Shown here in pieces: positions 35,837 to 45,267 of a stretch of 64,000 nucleotides of DNA. The position numbers were made by a program, and so were the translations under genes. The notes beneath the pieces are model-generated. The model made no database searches, was not told the origin of the DNA, and saw nothing but the letters and a program-made list of their open reading frames with translations. Each line of letters begins with the position of its first letter. Positions within the stretch are counted from its first letter, which is position 1. This DNA is from Rhodopirellula halodulae (GTDB taxonomy: Bacteria; Planctomycetota; Planctomycetia; Pirellulales; Pirellulaceae): assembly GCF_020966775.1 (NCBI RefSeq), contig NZ_JAJKFV010000029.1:117001-181000 (forward strand), in the 5' to 3' direction.

Positions 35837-37741
35837 TTGACCGCGAATCGGTTCATCACCGAGCATTTGTGGGGGCGTCGGCGTCAGGGCCGGCGGACCA
35901 CGGGGGCGGTCTGCGCTGAATGGTTGTCGGCGGTAGCGGGATTCTTGTTGCTCGGTGGTTTGGGGCTGCTGGTCGGTTGTCGAGCTACCCAAGCTATTCC
36001 GGAAACGGTTGGCAATCGCACGGACCACGTCGATCGATTGATGGCGAAGGTCGATGCGGGAGCGCCGCCGGAATCCTTGGTCACTCCGGCGATCGAACCT
36101 CTGACGGTGCTTCAGCCTGACGATCTGGCCACCGCGACCTATCGTGATCTGACGCTGCAGCAGGTGTTGAACCAAGCGATGAGCAGTAGCGAGGTCTTGC
36201 GAGATCTCAACGCGACGGTGCTTCGCGCGCCGGAGCAGGTCACAACGGATGAGAGTCCCGGCTTGGTACAAACCGACCCTCAATTGGGCGTGGAAGCCGC
36301 GCTGTCCGCGTTTGATGCTCAGCTGACCGCGGTGGGGACTTGGCAGAACAACGACCGACGATTCAACAACCGATTCTTTGGTGGTGGAGCCAACGCGTTC
36401 AAACAGGACGTTCATGACTACGTCCTGCAGTTGTCCAAACGAACGGCAACCGGCGCGCAAATCAGCTTGCGTAGCATCACCGATTACGACGCCAACAACG
36501 CCACCGGGAATCTCACTCCCAGTGCTTGGCAAACGCAGTTGCACGCGGAAGTTCGTCAGCCGTTGTTGCAAGGCGGCGGTTTGGCCTTCAACCGCATCGC
36601 CGGTCCCGCGGCGCTTCCCGGTGTGTACAACGGAGTCTTGATTGCGAAGACGAACAGCGATATCTCAAACGCTGAATTTCGCGAAGATGCACGCGACTAT
36701 TTGAGCAATGTGATCAACGCCTATTGGGATTTGTACTTCGCGTATCGTGATGTGGATGCCAAACAAGAGGCGGTGGATCGCAGTTTGGAAACGTGGCGTA
36801 GCTACGATGCCCAAAAGGCATCCAACCGTCGTGGTGGTTCGGCAGAGGCTTTGGCTCGTGAGCAGTACTATCGGTTTCAATCGGAACTGCAGGACGCCAT
36901 CGCGGGGAAGTTGATTCAACGAACCCAGGTCGACAACTCAACTTCCGGCGGAACCTTCGCCGGTGTGACGGGGGTGTTGGCTGCGGAACGCCGGTTGCGT
37001 TTGTTGATCGGAATGCCGCTGGCGGATGGCGAGTTGCTTCGTCCGATCGACGAACCACTTTCGGCGCCATTGATTTTCGATACGCAATCGTTGTCCGTGG
37101 ATGCGCTGCGAATGCGAAGCGAGCTTCAGCAGCAGCGGCTGTTGATCAAGCGACGTGAGTTGGAGCTGATTGCTGCCAAGAACTTTTTGCTTCCCACGTT
37201 GGATTTGGTCACCACGTATCGGCTTCGTGGTTTGGGCAAAGATCTGGCGGGCAGCGATTCCGCATTCAACGAATTGGGGACGGGCGACTACCAAGAGTAT
37301 GAGGCTGGCGTTGAGTTTCGGTTGCCCGTTGGTTTCCGCCAGGCTCACGCGGCGGTTCAACATGCCAAGATCCAAGTGGCTCGGGAACGCTCGGTGCTTC
37401 GCGAACAAGAGCGACAAATCACGCATGACTTGATGGCAGTCATCGCCGAGACGGATCGAGCCTACGCCCAGATGGAAACCAACCTGAATCGCTATTTGGC
37501 GGCCAAAGATGCGTTGGATGCGTTGGAAGCCAATCGCAAGGCGGGCCTGCCCATCAGTTTGGAGCAACTGCTGGACACGCAGCGACGACTGAACGAGTCA
37601 CAGACCCGTTATCACTTGGCAATGACCGAGTACATGATTGCCGCAAAGAATGTGTACTTCGAATCCGGCACGTTGCTTGAGAATTGCCAAGTCGGAATTT
37701 TTGGCGACGGAATTCAGGCCGTTCCAAGCGTTTCCGAGTGA
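35837..37741 (+). CDS. TolC-family outer-membrane efflux lipoprotein
   Basis: The 634-residue protein begins at a TTG preceded by AGGGGG. A signal sequence ends in the lipobox LVGC (Cys48), which needs this upstream start because the next ATG lies beyond it. The body has the two-fold TolC pattern of long helical hairpins and beta strands: YRDLTLQQVLNQAMSSS, VRQPLLQGGGLAFNRIAG, LSNVINAYWDLYFAYRDVDAKQEAV, LIKRRELELIAAKNFLLPTLDL and GVEFRLPVGFR. It is longer than classical TolC. It diverges from the GAF-HlyD, HlyD and protease-HlyD operon and probably supplies the outer-membrane channel. Confidence 0.87.
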   Translation: MTANRFITEHLWGRRRQGRRTTGAVCAEWLSAVAGFLLLGGLGLLVGCRATQAIPETVGNRTDHVDRLMAKVDAGAPPESLVTPAIEPLTVLQPDDLATATYRDLTLQQVLNQAMSSSEVLRDLNATVLRAPEQVTTDESPGLVQTDPQLGVEAALSAFDAQLTAVGTWQNNDRRFNNRFFGGGANAFKQDVHDYVLQLSKRTATGAQISLRSITDYDANNATGNLTPSAWQTQLHAEVRQPLLQGGGLAFNRIAGPAALPGVYNGVLIAKTNSDISNAEFREDARDYLSNVINAYWDLYFAYRDVDAKQEAVDRSLETWRSYDAQKASNRRGGSAEALAREQYYRFQSELQDAIAGKLIQRTQVDNSTSGGTFAGVTGVLAAERRLRLLIGMPLADGELLRPIDEPLSAPLIFDTQSLSVDALRMRSELQQQRLLIKRRELELIAAKNFLLPTLDLVTTYRLRGLGKDLAGSDSAFNELGTGDYQEYEAGVEFRLPVGFRQAHAAVQHAKIQVARERSVLREQERQITHDLMAVIAETDRAYAQMETNLNRYLAAKDALDALEANRKAGLPISLEQLLDTQRRLNESQTRYHLAMTEYMIAAKNVYFESGTLLENCQVGIFGDGIQAVPSVSE

Positions 37742-37805
37742 CAAAGTGTTTCCTACGCAGCACGCGGTAAGACGCGGATCGAACATCGATCGTCGGCGAA
37801 GTGGC

Positions 37806-38696
37806 TCAGGCTTTTTGCATCGTGAGGATGCGTTCGTGGCCGGCGAGGTCTTTGATGAGTCTGATCTCGCTGTAGCTGCCGGTTTGTTCGGCAAGTTGTT
37901 TGCAGGCACCGGCGATCATGGGGCTCAGCTCGATGATCAATTGGCCCGCTTCGTTCAGTCGGCCAGCGGCTTCGTTGAGCAACTTGGCGATGATCTCGGT
38001 TCCATCCGGTGCCGACAGCAAGGCACCTTTGGGTTCGAACTCACGGACCGTGGTGGGCAGTTCGTCGTATTCGGACTGGCTGATGTAGGGCGGGTTGCTG
38101 CAAATCACGTCGAAGGTTTGATCCGGGGCCAGTCCGTCGAACAGATCGCTTTGCAGCAGAGTGATTCGTTCGGACAGTTGCAGGTTCTCGGTGTTCCATT
38201 TGGCGATGTCCAACGCAGCCAAGCTGATGTCGACGGCGGTCACGATTGTCTTTGGAAGTGATTTCGCGATGGCGATTGCAATCGCGCCACTGCCTGTGCC
38301 GACGTCCAAGACGGTGGGAGCATCGCGGTCGGACATCCGAGCTTTGATTTGATCGATGGCTTCGATCACCAAGTGTTCGGTTTCCGGTCGAGGAACCAAG
38401 ACATTTTCGTCCACGCGAAGCGACACCGAATAAAACTCTTTGTAGCCAACCAACTGAGCGACGGGGGCTCCTTCGCCGCGGCGTCGCACAAGTTCACGAA
38501 AGGCGACGCGTTGTTCTTCTTCGGGGACTTGATCGAACTGCGTGTACAGTTCGATCCGCTGGCAACCTCTCGCGTGAGCGAGCAGGATCTCCGCGTCCAG
38601 CCGGGGTGACTCGCTGCCTTTTTTGCGAAAGAAGTCGGTGGTCCACTCCAACAGCCGCATCACGGTCCATGGGGTGTCGTTGCTGGTTTCAGCCAT
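37806..38696 (-). CDS. prmC: Peptide chain release factor N5-glutamine methyltransferase
   Basis: The 296-residue protein has the SAM-binding motif VLDVGTGSGAIAIA (around 129-142) and the NPPY motif (201-204) that binds the glutamine side chain, with YISQSEYDELP following as in PrmC. The N-terminal helical release-factor-binding domain includes RPETEHLV. It methylates the GGQ glutamine of release factors. The ATG at 38694-38696 lies four bases after the prfA stop, so the enzyme is co-expressed with its substrate. A TTG four codons upstream is less likely. Confidence 0.95.
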   Translation of the reverse strand: MAETSNDTPWTVMRLLEWTTDFFRKKGSESPRLDAEILLAHARGCQRIELYTQFDQVPEEEQRVAFRELVRRRGEGAPVAQLVGYKEFYSVSLRVDENVLVPRPETEHLVIEAIDQIKARMSDRDAPTVLDVGTGSGAIAIAIAKSLPKTIVTAVDISLAALDIAKWNTENLQLSERITLLQSDLFDGLAPDQTFDVICSNPPYISQSEYDELPTTVREFEPKGALLSAPDGTEIIAKLLNEAAGRLNEAGQLIIELSPMIAGACKQLAEQTGSYSEIRLIKDLAGHERILTMQKA

Positions 38697-38700
38697 AGAG

Positions 38701-39783
38701 TTAGTCAATCATGTCGCCGCGGAGTTGATCGCGATCATATTCGATCAACGCTTCGGTAACAGGATTGAGATCACCCGCGATGATTTGATCGAGTTTGTAG
38801 ATCGTTAGGTTGATGCGGTGATCGGTCAACCGATTTTGCGGGAAGTTGTAGGTGCGAATCCGTTGGCTGCGGTCTCCGGAACCGATCAATCCTTTGCGAG
38901 CCTCGGCTTGTTTGGCTGCTTCTTCCTCTCGTTTCTTTTCGTAGATACGAGCTTTCAAAACCCGAAGTGCCTTGGCCAAATTTTTATGTTGGCTCTTTTC
39001 GTCTTGGCACTGGACAACGATCCCGGTTTCGTGGTGCGTCAATCGCACGGCGGAGTCGGTCTTGTTGACGTGCTGACCACCGGGCCCGGACGCACCGAAG
39101 AAATCCTTGCGGTAGTCGTCAGGTTTCAGATCGATTTCGACATCTTCGGGTTCTGGCATCACCGCGACGGTGGCGGCGGAAGTGTGGACTCGGCCCTGAG
39201 TTTCGGTTTCCGGAACCCGTTGCACGCGGTGACCGCCGGATTCGTACTGCAGGTCACGGAAAACGTTGTCACCTTCGAGGGTGATCGTGATGTCTTTGAA
39301 GCCGCCCATTTCTGTGGGGCTCGCGTCCATGACTTCTGTTTTCCAACCGACCTTTTCCGCATAGCGGGTGTACATTTCGTACAGGTCACGTGCGAAGAGG
39401 GCCGCTTCATCGCCACCCGTGCCGGCGCGGATTTCCATCACACAGCGCGTGCGGTGCGAATCTTCGCCACCGACGGTGAGTGAAAGCAGATCTTCCCAGA
39501 TGGTCTCTCGCTCTTTGCGGAGCGAGTCCATCTCGGTTTCTGCCATTTCGCGTTCTTCGGCATCCTCGGCTTCATCGACCATCGTCACGCACTGATGGAT
39601 CTCGTCCGTCAGACGTTTGAACGTGCGGTATTGATTGGCCAGCCGATTCAGGCCCCCGTGCTCGCGGGCCGTGGCGCTCATGCGAGCGCCATCAGCCAGC
39701 ACATCGGGGTCGGACATGTCCCGCTCGAGTTTTTCGAAACGGGCCAGTTTTTCCTCGAGGATGTCGCGGATCGATCCGCTCAT
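38701..39783 (-). CDS. prfA: Peptide chain release factor 1
   Basis: The 360-residue protein carries GGQ at 235-237 in [19 protein letters not shown], which triggers peptidyl-tRNA hydrolysis. The stop-codon tripeptide region [14 protein letters not shown] has the PxT form of RF1, so it should read UAA and UAG. Length and all domains are normal. The ATG overlaps the rpmE stop by four bases (ATGA), giving the common rpmE-prfA-prmC order. Confidence 0.96.
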   Translation of the reverse strand: MSGSIRDILEEKLARFEKLERDMSDPDVLADGARMSATAREHGGLNRLANQYRTFKRLTDEIHQCVTMVDEAEDAEEREMAETEMDSLRKERETIWEDLLSLTVGGEDSHRTRCVMEIRAGTGGDEAALFARDLYEMYTRYAEKVGWKTEVMDASPTEMGGFKDITITLEGDNVFRDLQYESGGHRVQRVPETETQGRVHTSAATVAVMPEPEDVEIDLKPDDYRKDFFGASGPGGQHVNKTDSAVRLTHHETGIVVQCQDEKSQHKNLAKALRVLKARIYEKKREEEAAKQAEARKGLIGSGDRSQRIRTYNFPQNRLTDHRINLTIYKLDQIIAGDLNPVTEALIEYDRDQLRGDMID

Positions 39784-40025
39784 TTGGTGGCTTTCTTAGC
39801 CTTTTTCTTTTGCAGCGAACCGTAGGTACCAGCGGCAAATTTCTTCTGGAACTTGTCGATTCGGCCAGCGGTGTCGACGTATTTCAGTTTGCCGGTATAG
39901 AACGGATGGCACTCGCTGCAGATGTCAATCTTCAGCTCAGGACGGGTGCTGCGAGTGGTGAAAGTGCTGCCACAACCGCAGGTGACGGTCGTTTCTTGAT
40001 AGTTGGGGTGAATGCCGTCTTTCAT
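39780..40025 (-). CDS. rpmE: 50S ribosomal protein L31 (zinc-binding form)
   Basis: The 81-residue protein starts [20 protein letters not shown] and has Cys16, Cys18, Cys36 and Cys39 followed by His40, the zinc-binding (C+) type of L31. The tail is Lys-rich. It leads the rpmE-prfA-prmC operon, and its promoter should lie in the long upstream intergenic region. Confidence 0.95.
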   Translation of the reverse strand: MKDGIHPNYQETTVTCGCGSTFTTRSTRPELKIDICSECHPFYTGKLKYVDTAGRIDKFQKKFAAGTYGSLQKKKAKKATK

Positions 40026-40607
40026 GACGTTCTAACTCGGACCTGTGAGGGTGTTACGACGGTTTGGTTTCGACAGTCCCGTCGGTCAATACGATTCGCT
40101 GTCGGTCGAATCCCAGATGGTACGTGAAGAGAGGTAAAAAGTTCAAGGGTGAGCGGCATCGGATTCGAGCGTTGGACGCCTAATCACGGTGATTTCGGCT
40201 CTCGCCGTGAAATCCATCGAATCGGGCCGCTGGTCGTGTCATCGAAAGTGGCAAAGTCGCGGTCCGAAGCCATGTATTGGGTCGAAACGTCAAACTGGAA
40301 ACCTTTGCTTCCGCCAGGCCGGGTGGTCTGCTCAGCCCATCAGGTTCGTTTGCCTCAAAGGGAGGGGGAGCGAATTGAGCGTTTGGGAGGAAAGGGGTTT
40401 GATACTGCGACTCGGTCGCATTAGAGTTCCCTGCTCCTGTTACAAAAGCTAGCCAGCCAATCGAGGTTGCTCGTGATGGCAGTGGGTCGGACCGGATTGT
40501 TCCGGGCGAACTTCACTCTCACGAACGATCGACTCGACAACTATCGGTCGATCCCTCTCGCCAGCCATGCTTGTTCTCCGTGCAAAATGAATTTTGGGAA
40601 CAATTGC
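40026..40607. other. Divergent intergenic region between rpmE and the DUF1559 gene
   Basis: About 580 bases lie between the rpmE start (minus) and the chosen DUF1559 start (plus). It should contain promoters for both. Small open frames here (for example 40149-40424) have no family likeness. No RNA gene or repeat is recognised. Confidence 0.55.
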
Positions 40608-41663
40608 ATGCGCGTGCGCACTGTTTCAACCGCGAACCTCTCTCGACGTTTTCGTTCTGTGTCGGCGGTATCCCGTCGCGGCTTTACTTTGGTGGAGCTG
40701 CTGGTCGTGATCGCTATCATTGGTGTCCTGGTTGGGTTGCTTCTGCCGGCCGTCCAAGCAGCTCGTGAGGCGGCTCGCCGAATGAGTTGCGGGAACAATC
40801 TGAAGCAGATCTCGCTCGCCGTTCACAACTACGAATCCGCTTACAAGAAGCTGCCGCCGGCGTGGACCAATCCGGGTCAAGGTTCCGGATGGTCGATGCA
40901 AGCTCGGATCCTGCCATTTCTAGAAGAAGCAGCGTTGTCTGATGGCGTTGACTTCAGTCGCGATTATGGCGAGTCCTACATGACGATTGATGGCGAGCAG
41001 ATTCCGACCTCGTCGTTCCGCGTTGCGGCTTATCAGTGTCCGAGCGATCCACGAGACCAGCCTCGCTACGGATCATCGGGGCCGAAGTATTACAAACTGA
41101 ACTACGCCACCAACGAAGGCGTTTGGTTCGTCTTGGATGAGGGAACCAATCAGGTCGGCGACGGGATGTTTGTGCCCGGACGTTATTTGGGGTTCCGCGA
41201 TTGCTTGGACGGAACCAGCAACACGTTGGCGTTGGCTGAAGTGAAGGGTTGGACACCCTACGCTCGCGATGCCAAGCATTCGGGCACGATGACGATGCCA
41301 ATCACAACGGATGAGGTTTGTGCTTTGGCAGGTGATTTCAAAACCGAGACCGGACACACGGAATGGATTGACGGGCGGGTGCATCAAGCCGGTGTCACGA
41401 CCACATTTTCGCCCAATAAGAAAGTCCTCTGTGAAGTGTCGGGAATCGAATACGACATCGACTTCACCAACATGCGGGAAGGCAAATCGCCACCTGCGGG
41501 CGTGAGAACCTACGCGGCCGTGACTTCTCGCAGCTATCACCAGGGTGGCGTCCACGTTTCGCTGCTCGATGGTTCCGTCCGTTTCATCACGGATTCAGTG
41601 GAGCTGGAACTGTGGCAGTCCATGTCGACTCGCGCCGGACACGAAGTGATCGAGATTCCCTAG
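40608..41663 (+). CDS. DUF1559 prepilin-like protein with H-X9-DG tail
   Basis: This roughly 351-residue protein has a type IV prepilin-like leader: SRRGFTLVELLVVIAIIGVL, with probable cleavage between Gly25 and Phe26 and Glu30 at position +5. It continues with AAREAARRMSCGNNLKQISLA. The C-terminal part has the H-X9-DG motif (His311, Asp321). This DUF1559 architecture is hugely expanded in planctomycetes; pseudopilin-like surface structures are suspected but the function is unknown. ATG codons also occur at 40587 and 40467. The start at 40608 gives a normal leader length and has GGGA upstream. It stands alone. Confidence 0.87.
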   Translation: MRVRTVSTANLSRRFRSVSAVSRRGFTLVELLVVIAIIGVLVGLLLPAVQAAREAARRMSCGNNLKQISLAVHNYESAYKKLPPAWTNPGQGSGWSMQARILPFLEEAALSDGVDFSRDYGESYMTIDGEQIPTSSFRVAAYQCPSDPRDQPRYGSSGPKYYKLNYATNEGVWFVLDEGTNQVGDGMFVPGRYLGFRDCLDGTSNTLALAEVKGWTPYARDAKHSGTMTMPITTDEVCALAGDFKTETGHTEWIDGRVHQAGVTTTFSPNKKVLCEVSGIEYDIDFTNMREGKSPPAGVRTYAAVTSRSYHQGGVHVSLLDGSVRFITDSVELELWQSMSTRAGHEVIEIP

Positions 41664-41893
41664 CAACGGGCATTCCCTAACGACTGATTCGTTTTGGGTA
41701 TCCAAGTGGAGCCGAGACACCCGCTGAATCTTGCTCGATGCTCGTGCAAGGTGCATCGGGGCAAGCTGCATCAGGCGTTTTTGCTCTCGCGGATCGAGCG
41801 GCGAATGTTTGCGGACGCTGGTGACTTTGGTCGCAGACGTGAAGGGGATTTTGCCGAGCGGTCCGCTCGAACGAAGTTGATTCGGGAAGCTGA

Positions 41894-42346
41894 TCAGAAC
41901 CGTGTGAAGATCATTCCGATGAGCACCACAAAGAGGATGAACAACACGAAGATGGTGGCGCCGATGATCTTGCCAGCGGTATCGAGTTTGTGGTCATCGG
42001 CGTAGCCCATTGGGCAGCACATGCACCGCAAAATCACAAAGAGATTCAGCAGCGGCACGATGACTCCAAGAGCCCAGAAACCGCTGCTGCCCTGGTTGAT
42101 CATGCGGTACCAGGCCAAGGCGATCGTCGCGACACCGCTGATCAATTGCAGCGGGAGTCCGATCTGTCCCGCGCCGGCATCGGTGAAGCGGACGGCAACC
42201 AAGGCCAATGCCCATTGAGCCACGATGATGCCGATGTATCCGACGATGAAAGCGGTTCGTCCGATGCCGCCGTACTGGATTCCTGTGGAGTTGTACGGAT
42301 CAGGCGAGATTTCGACGGTCGTTTGGTACGGGTTTTGATCGTTCAT
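41894..42346 (-). CDS. Small four-helix membrane protein (DUF805-like)
   Basis: The 150-residue protein starts MNDQNPYQTTVE, a NPY opening common in planctomycete membrane proteins. It has four hydrophobic segments: AFIVGYIGIIVAQWALALVA, a second around LPLQLISGVATIALAW, FWALGVIVPLLNLFVIL and IIGATIFVLFILFVVLIGMI. The layout recalls DUF805, but the match is by pattern only. CMCC after the third helix may bind metal. The ATG at 42344-42346 is preferred. Function unknown. Confidence 0.7.
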   Translation of the reverse strand: MNDQNPYQTTVEISPDPYNSTGIQYGGIGRTAFIVGYIGIIVAQWALALVAVRFTDAGAGQIGLPLQLISGVATIALAWYRMINQGSSGFWALGVIVPLLNLFVILRCMCCPMGYADDHKLDTAGKIIGATIFVLFILFVVLIGMIFTRF

Positions 42347-42846
42347 CCTGTGATCCAATGTGTCAGGGGGAAATCTGAACCTGTAATGTGCTCTAAGGGT
42401 GACGACCTCCAGTTGGCAACATCGGATCCAGTGTCTCGTTCATGAGGGACTTGCATGCACGATATCATGGTGCCTTCACTCGATTTTACATTCCTTTTGG
42501 GGAGACGTTTGAGAGCAACTGAAATGAAAGGTTAACGGATTCATCAAAACACTTTGAATGAAGCCGGAGGAGCGTCCTGATCTGCATCGTGAGATGAGTC
42601 GGAATAGCTTGCCTTGGTGTACCGATCCATTCGTTTGGTGCAGGGAGTTTGGGCTGCGGACAGATTTTGGCCGTGGTGGACAGAATCAACTGCCGATTCG
42701 CGATGGAGTGCTAGGGTTGAGCGGACAACTGGAACCACGCCTGACCGGTTTGTCAGTGATGCGTTCCGCGATGCGTGCGGACTCACACCAGTCCCGATGG
42801 ACGACGAAAACCGAATCAGGCCAGCGACTCAAGGAGCGATCTCTAC
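42347..42846. other. Divergent intergenic region before the debranching enzyme gene
   Basis: The 500-base region lies between the small membrane protein (minus) and the GlgX-like gene (plus). Open frames on both strands are short and without family likeness. I see no repeat or RNA gene. It should hold both promoters. Confidence 0.5.
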
Positions 42847-44937
42847 ATGCTGATGCGACAACCGTGCCCCGATCTTCAGTTCGCCTACACCCCACCATTC
42901 GGAGCTTCGCTCACGGAGAAGGGAGTGCAGTTTTCGGTCTTCAGCCGTTCCGCGACAGAAATGCGGTTGCTGCTGTACAACAAGGTGACCGACCGCGAAC
43001 CAGCACAAGTCATTGACTTCGACCGTGGAACGGATCGATGGGGCGATGTTTGGAGTTTGCACGTGCCGGGACTGGAAGCCGGCCAGCTTTATCATTTCCA
43101 AGCCAGCGGACCGTGGGAGCCTGAGAACGGTCACCGTTTCGATTCCACCGCTCGTTTGATCGATCCTTATGCCCAGGCCCTCGCCGGGACATATCAAAAA
43201 GGAACCGACGGCGTCGTGCGTCCGCCAAAGTGCGTCGTGGTCGACGGATCCTTTGATTGGGAAGGTGATCGTCACGTCCGTCGTGACGTCAGCGAATCGG
43301 TGATCTACGAAATGCACGTTCGTGGCTTCACCAAAAGCAAAACCGCCAAGGTCAAAGCTCCCGGAAGCTATTTGGGCGTGATCGAGAAGATCCCGTATTT
43401 GAAGTCATTGGGGATCACCTCCGTCGAGTTGATGCCGGTTCACGAGTTCCCAATCAAGGACCCGCATGGCAAGAAGCTTTCTCGTCCGAACTACTGGGGC
43501 TACGACCCGATGGCGTTCTTCGCGCCACACCGCGGTTACGCTCACGACTCGGCGCCTGGTGCTCAGGTCAACGAGTTCAAACAAATGGTGAAAGCTCTGC
43601 ACGCGGCGGGGATCGAAGTCATTCTCGATGTGGTGTTCAACCACACCTGCGAAGGCAACGAACATGGGCCAACGCTGAGCTTCAAAGGCTTGGAAAATCA
43701 AGTCTATTACATCCTTTCCGAAGGACAGCATTACTGCAATTACAGCGGATGCGGCAACACGATCAACGGCAACCACCCCGTCGTTCGGGAGATGATTTTT
43801 CACTGCTTGCGTCACTGGGTGCACAACTACCACATCGATGGTTTCCGATTCGATTTGGCCAGCATTCTCAGCCGCGACCGGAACGGGAATTTGATTCCTA
43901 ACCCGCCGATGGTGGAGTTGATCGCAGAAGATCCGATGTTGGCCGACACGAAGATCATTGCCGAAGCGTGGGACGCCGCGGGTGCCTACCAAGTCGGTAG
44001 CTTTGGTAATCACCGCTGGGCAGAATGGAACGGACGTTATCGTGATGATGTGCGTGGGTTCTGGCGCGGCGATGCGGGAACACTCGGGCCTTTGGCGACT
44101 CGTTTGGCTGGCAGCAGTGACTTGTACCAGCACGCCGGACGTCCACCGTCTTGCAGTGTGAACCTGGTGACCACACACGATGGTTTCACCATGAATGATT
44201 TGGTTTCTTACAAGGAGAAACACAATCACGCCAATGGCGAAGACAACAACGACGGTGACAACCACAACATCAGTGACAACTATGGTGTGGAAGGCCCAAC
44301 GCGAAAGAAGGCGATCAGCACGATTCGCAGTCAGCAGATTCGCAACATGTTGGCCACGTTGTTGACCAGCCAAGGTGTGCCGATGATCGTCAGCGGTGAT
44401 GAAGCACGTCGCACTCAGAAGGGCAACAACAACGCTTATTGCCAAGACAATGACATCTCTTGGTTTGATTGGCGATTGGTCGAAAAGAACGCTGACTTGG
44501 TGCGTTTCGTCAGTGCGTTGATCAATTTCCGAAAGAACCAACCGACGATTCGCCGTCGTGAGTACCTGACGGGGCAACCGGTGGACGGACGCAAGGTGCC
44601 GGATGTGTCGTGGTACAGTCCGTCGGGTGATCCGCTGAACTGGGATCAAGGCGAATTGGCGATGGCCGCTTACATCGCGGCACCCAGCCGAATTGACGAT
44701 CCGGAAGGCTTGGGACGCGACGTGATTTTGATGTTCAACAGCACGGGGGATCACCGCGAATTCCATTTCCCAGAGATCTCTCGTGGGACGCAGTGGAACT
44801 TGTTCGTGGACACGGCCGCGTTGCCACCAGAGGACATCTATCCTGAGGTTGATGGTCCGATGCCGCCAAACAACCGAGTGGTGGAAGTGGGTCGCCATTC
44901 GATGCGAATTTACGTTTGCAACGCAGCACCCAGCTGA
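42847..44937 (+). CDS. glgX: Glycogen debranching enzyme, GH13 isoamylase type
   Basis: This roughly 696-residue protein starts with a CBM48-like domain (FAYTPPFGASLTEKGVQFSVFS). It continues with a GH13 barrel: region I DVVFNHT (261-267), region II GFRFDLAS with nucleophile Asp336, region III IIAEAWD with acid/base Glu373, and region IV VTTHDG with Asp445. The order, length and C-terminal beta domain fit GlgX/TreX isoamylases that cleave alpha-1,6 branches in glycogen. The ATG at 42847 is chosen because AAGGAG lies ten bases upstream and the preceding codons are not family-like. No other glycogen gene is adjacent. Confidence 0.93.
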   Translation: MLMRQPCPDLQFAYTPPFGASLTEKGVQFSVFSRSATEMRLLLYNKVTDREPAQVIDFDRGTDRWGDVWSLHVPGLEAGQLYHFQASGPWEPENGHRFDSTARLIDPYAQALAGTYQKGTDGVVRPPKCVVVDGSFDWEGDRHVRRDVSESVIYEMHVRGFTKSKTAKVKAPGSYLGVIEKIPYLKSLGITSVELMPVHEFPIKDPHGKKLSRPNYWGYDPMAFFAPHRGYAHDSAPGAQVNEFKQMVKALHAAGIEVILDVVFNHTCEGNEHGPTLSFKGLENQVYYILSEGQHYCNYSGCGNTINGNHPVVREMIFHCLRHWVHNYHIDGFRFDLASILSRDRNGNLIPNPPMVELIAEDPMLADTKIIAEAWDAAGAYQVGSFGNHRWAEWNGRYRDDVRGFWRGDAGTLGPLATRLAGSSDLYQHAGRPPSCSVNLVTTHDGFTMNDLVSYKEKHNHANGEDNNDGDNHNISDNYGVEGPTRKKAISTIRSQQIRNMLATLLTSQGVPMIVSGDEARRTQKGNNNAYCQDNDISWFDWRLVEKNADLVRFVSALINFRKNQPTIRRREYLTGQPVDGRKVPDVSWYSPSGDPLNWDQGELAMAAYIAAPSRIDDPEGLGRDVILMFNSTGDHREFHFPEISRGTQWNLFVDTAALPPEDIYPEVDGPMPPNNRVVEVGRHSMRIYVCNAAPS

Positions 44938-45267
44938 TTCGAGTTGTTCGATCTCTGTGCCTGTCTTCTCGCGGTGAAGCACCGCAAGAAGACGGGCGTT
45001 GGTGGCAACTCTTCGTCTTCTCATGAACCGTCCACCGAGGACGCTTTTCGCTTTGCTTTTCCGATTTTAGATCACGCCTGAGTGTGAAAGTTTCAGCTCA
45101 GCTGGGCGCGGTTTGGAAGCTTTTCAATTTTGCCGTTCGGCTATCATCGTGGGATGCGATTTCTTTCGGCACCCACAAGCGACACGACGCCACCAACGGG
45201 GAACCCGAGAAGGTTCCTCTCGTTGTTTCAACTTCTTTCTATCCGGTGGACGAGTTCTCTCCACCGG
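44938..45267. other. Intergenic region between glgX and the CRTAC1 lipoprotein
   Basis: This 330-base stretch contains the glgX hairpin and the upstream region of the next gene. The frame of the next gene is open from 45130, so part may be coding if an earlier start is used. Confidence 0.5.
44959..44997 (+). terminator. Hairpin terminator candidate after glgX
   Basis: GTCTTCT (44963-44969) pairs with AGAAGAC (44987-44993), and GCGGTG pairs with CACCGC inside around an AAG loop, with one mismatch. The outer bases extend the stem with one wobble pair. It lies 22 bases after the glgX stop. No T tract follows. Confidence 0.5.

Noticed and set aside
40149-40424. Plus-strand frame of 91 codons upstream of the DUF1559 gene
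   Set aside because: No family likeness or ribosome site; probably chance.
42558-43016. Plus-strand frame of 152 codons overlapping the glgX start
   Set aside because: It runs out of frame into the conserved N-terminus of glgX and has no recognisable domain.
43405-45024. 539-codon minus-strand frame opposite glgX
   Set aside because: glgX has all GH13 catalytic motifs; the opposite frame is His/Arg/Val-rich with no domain.
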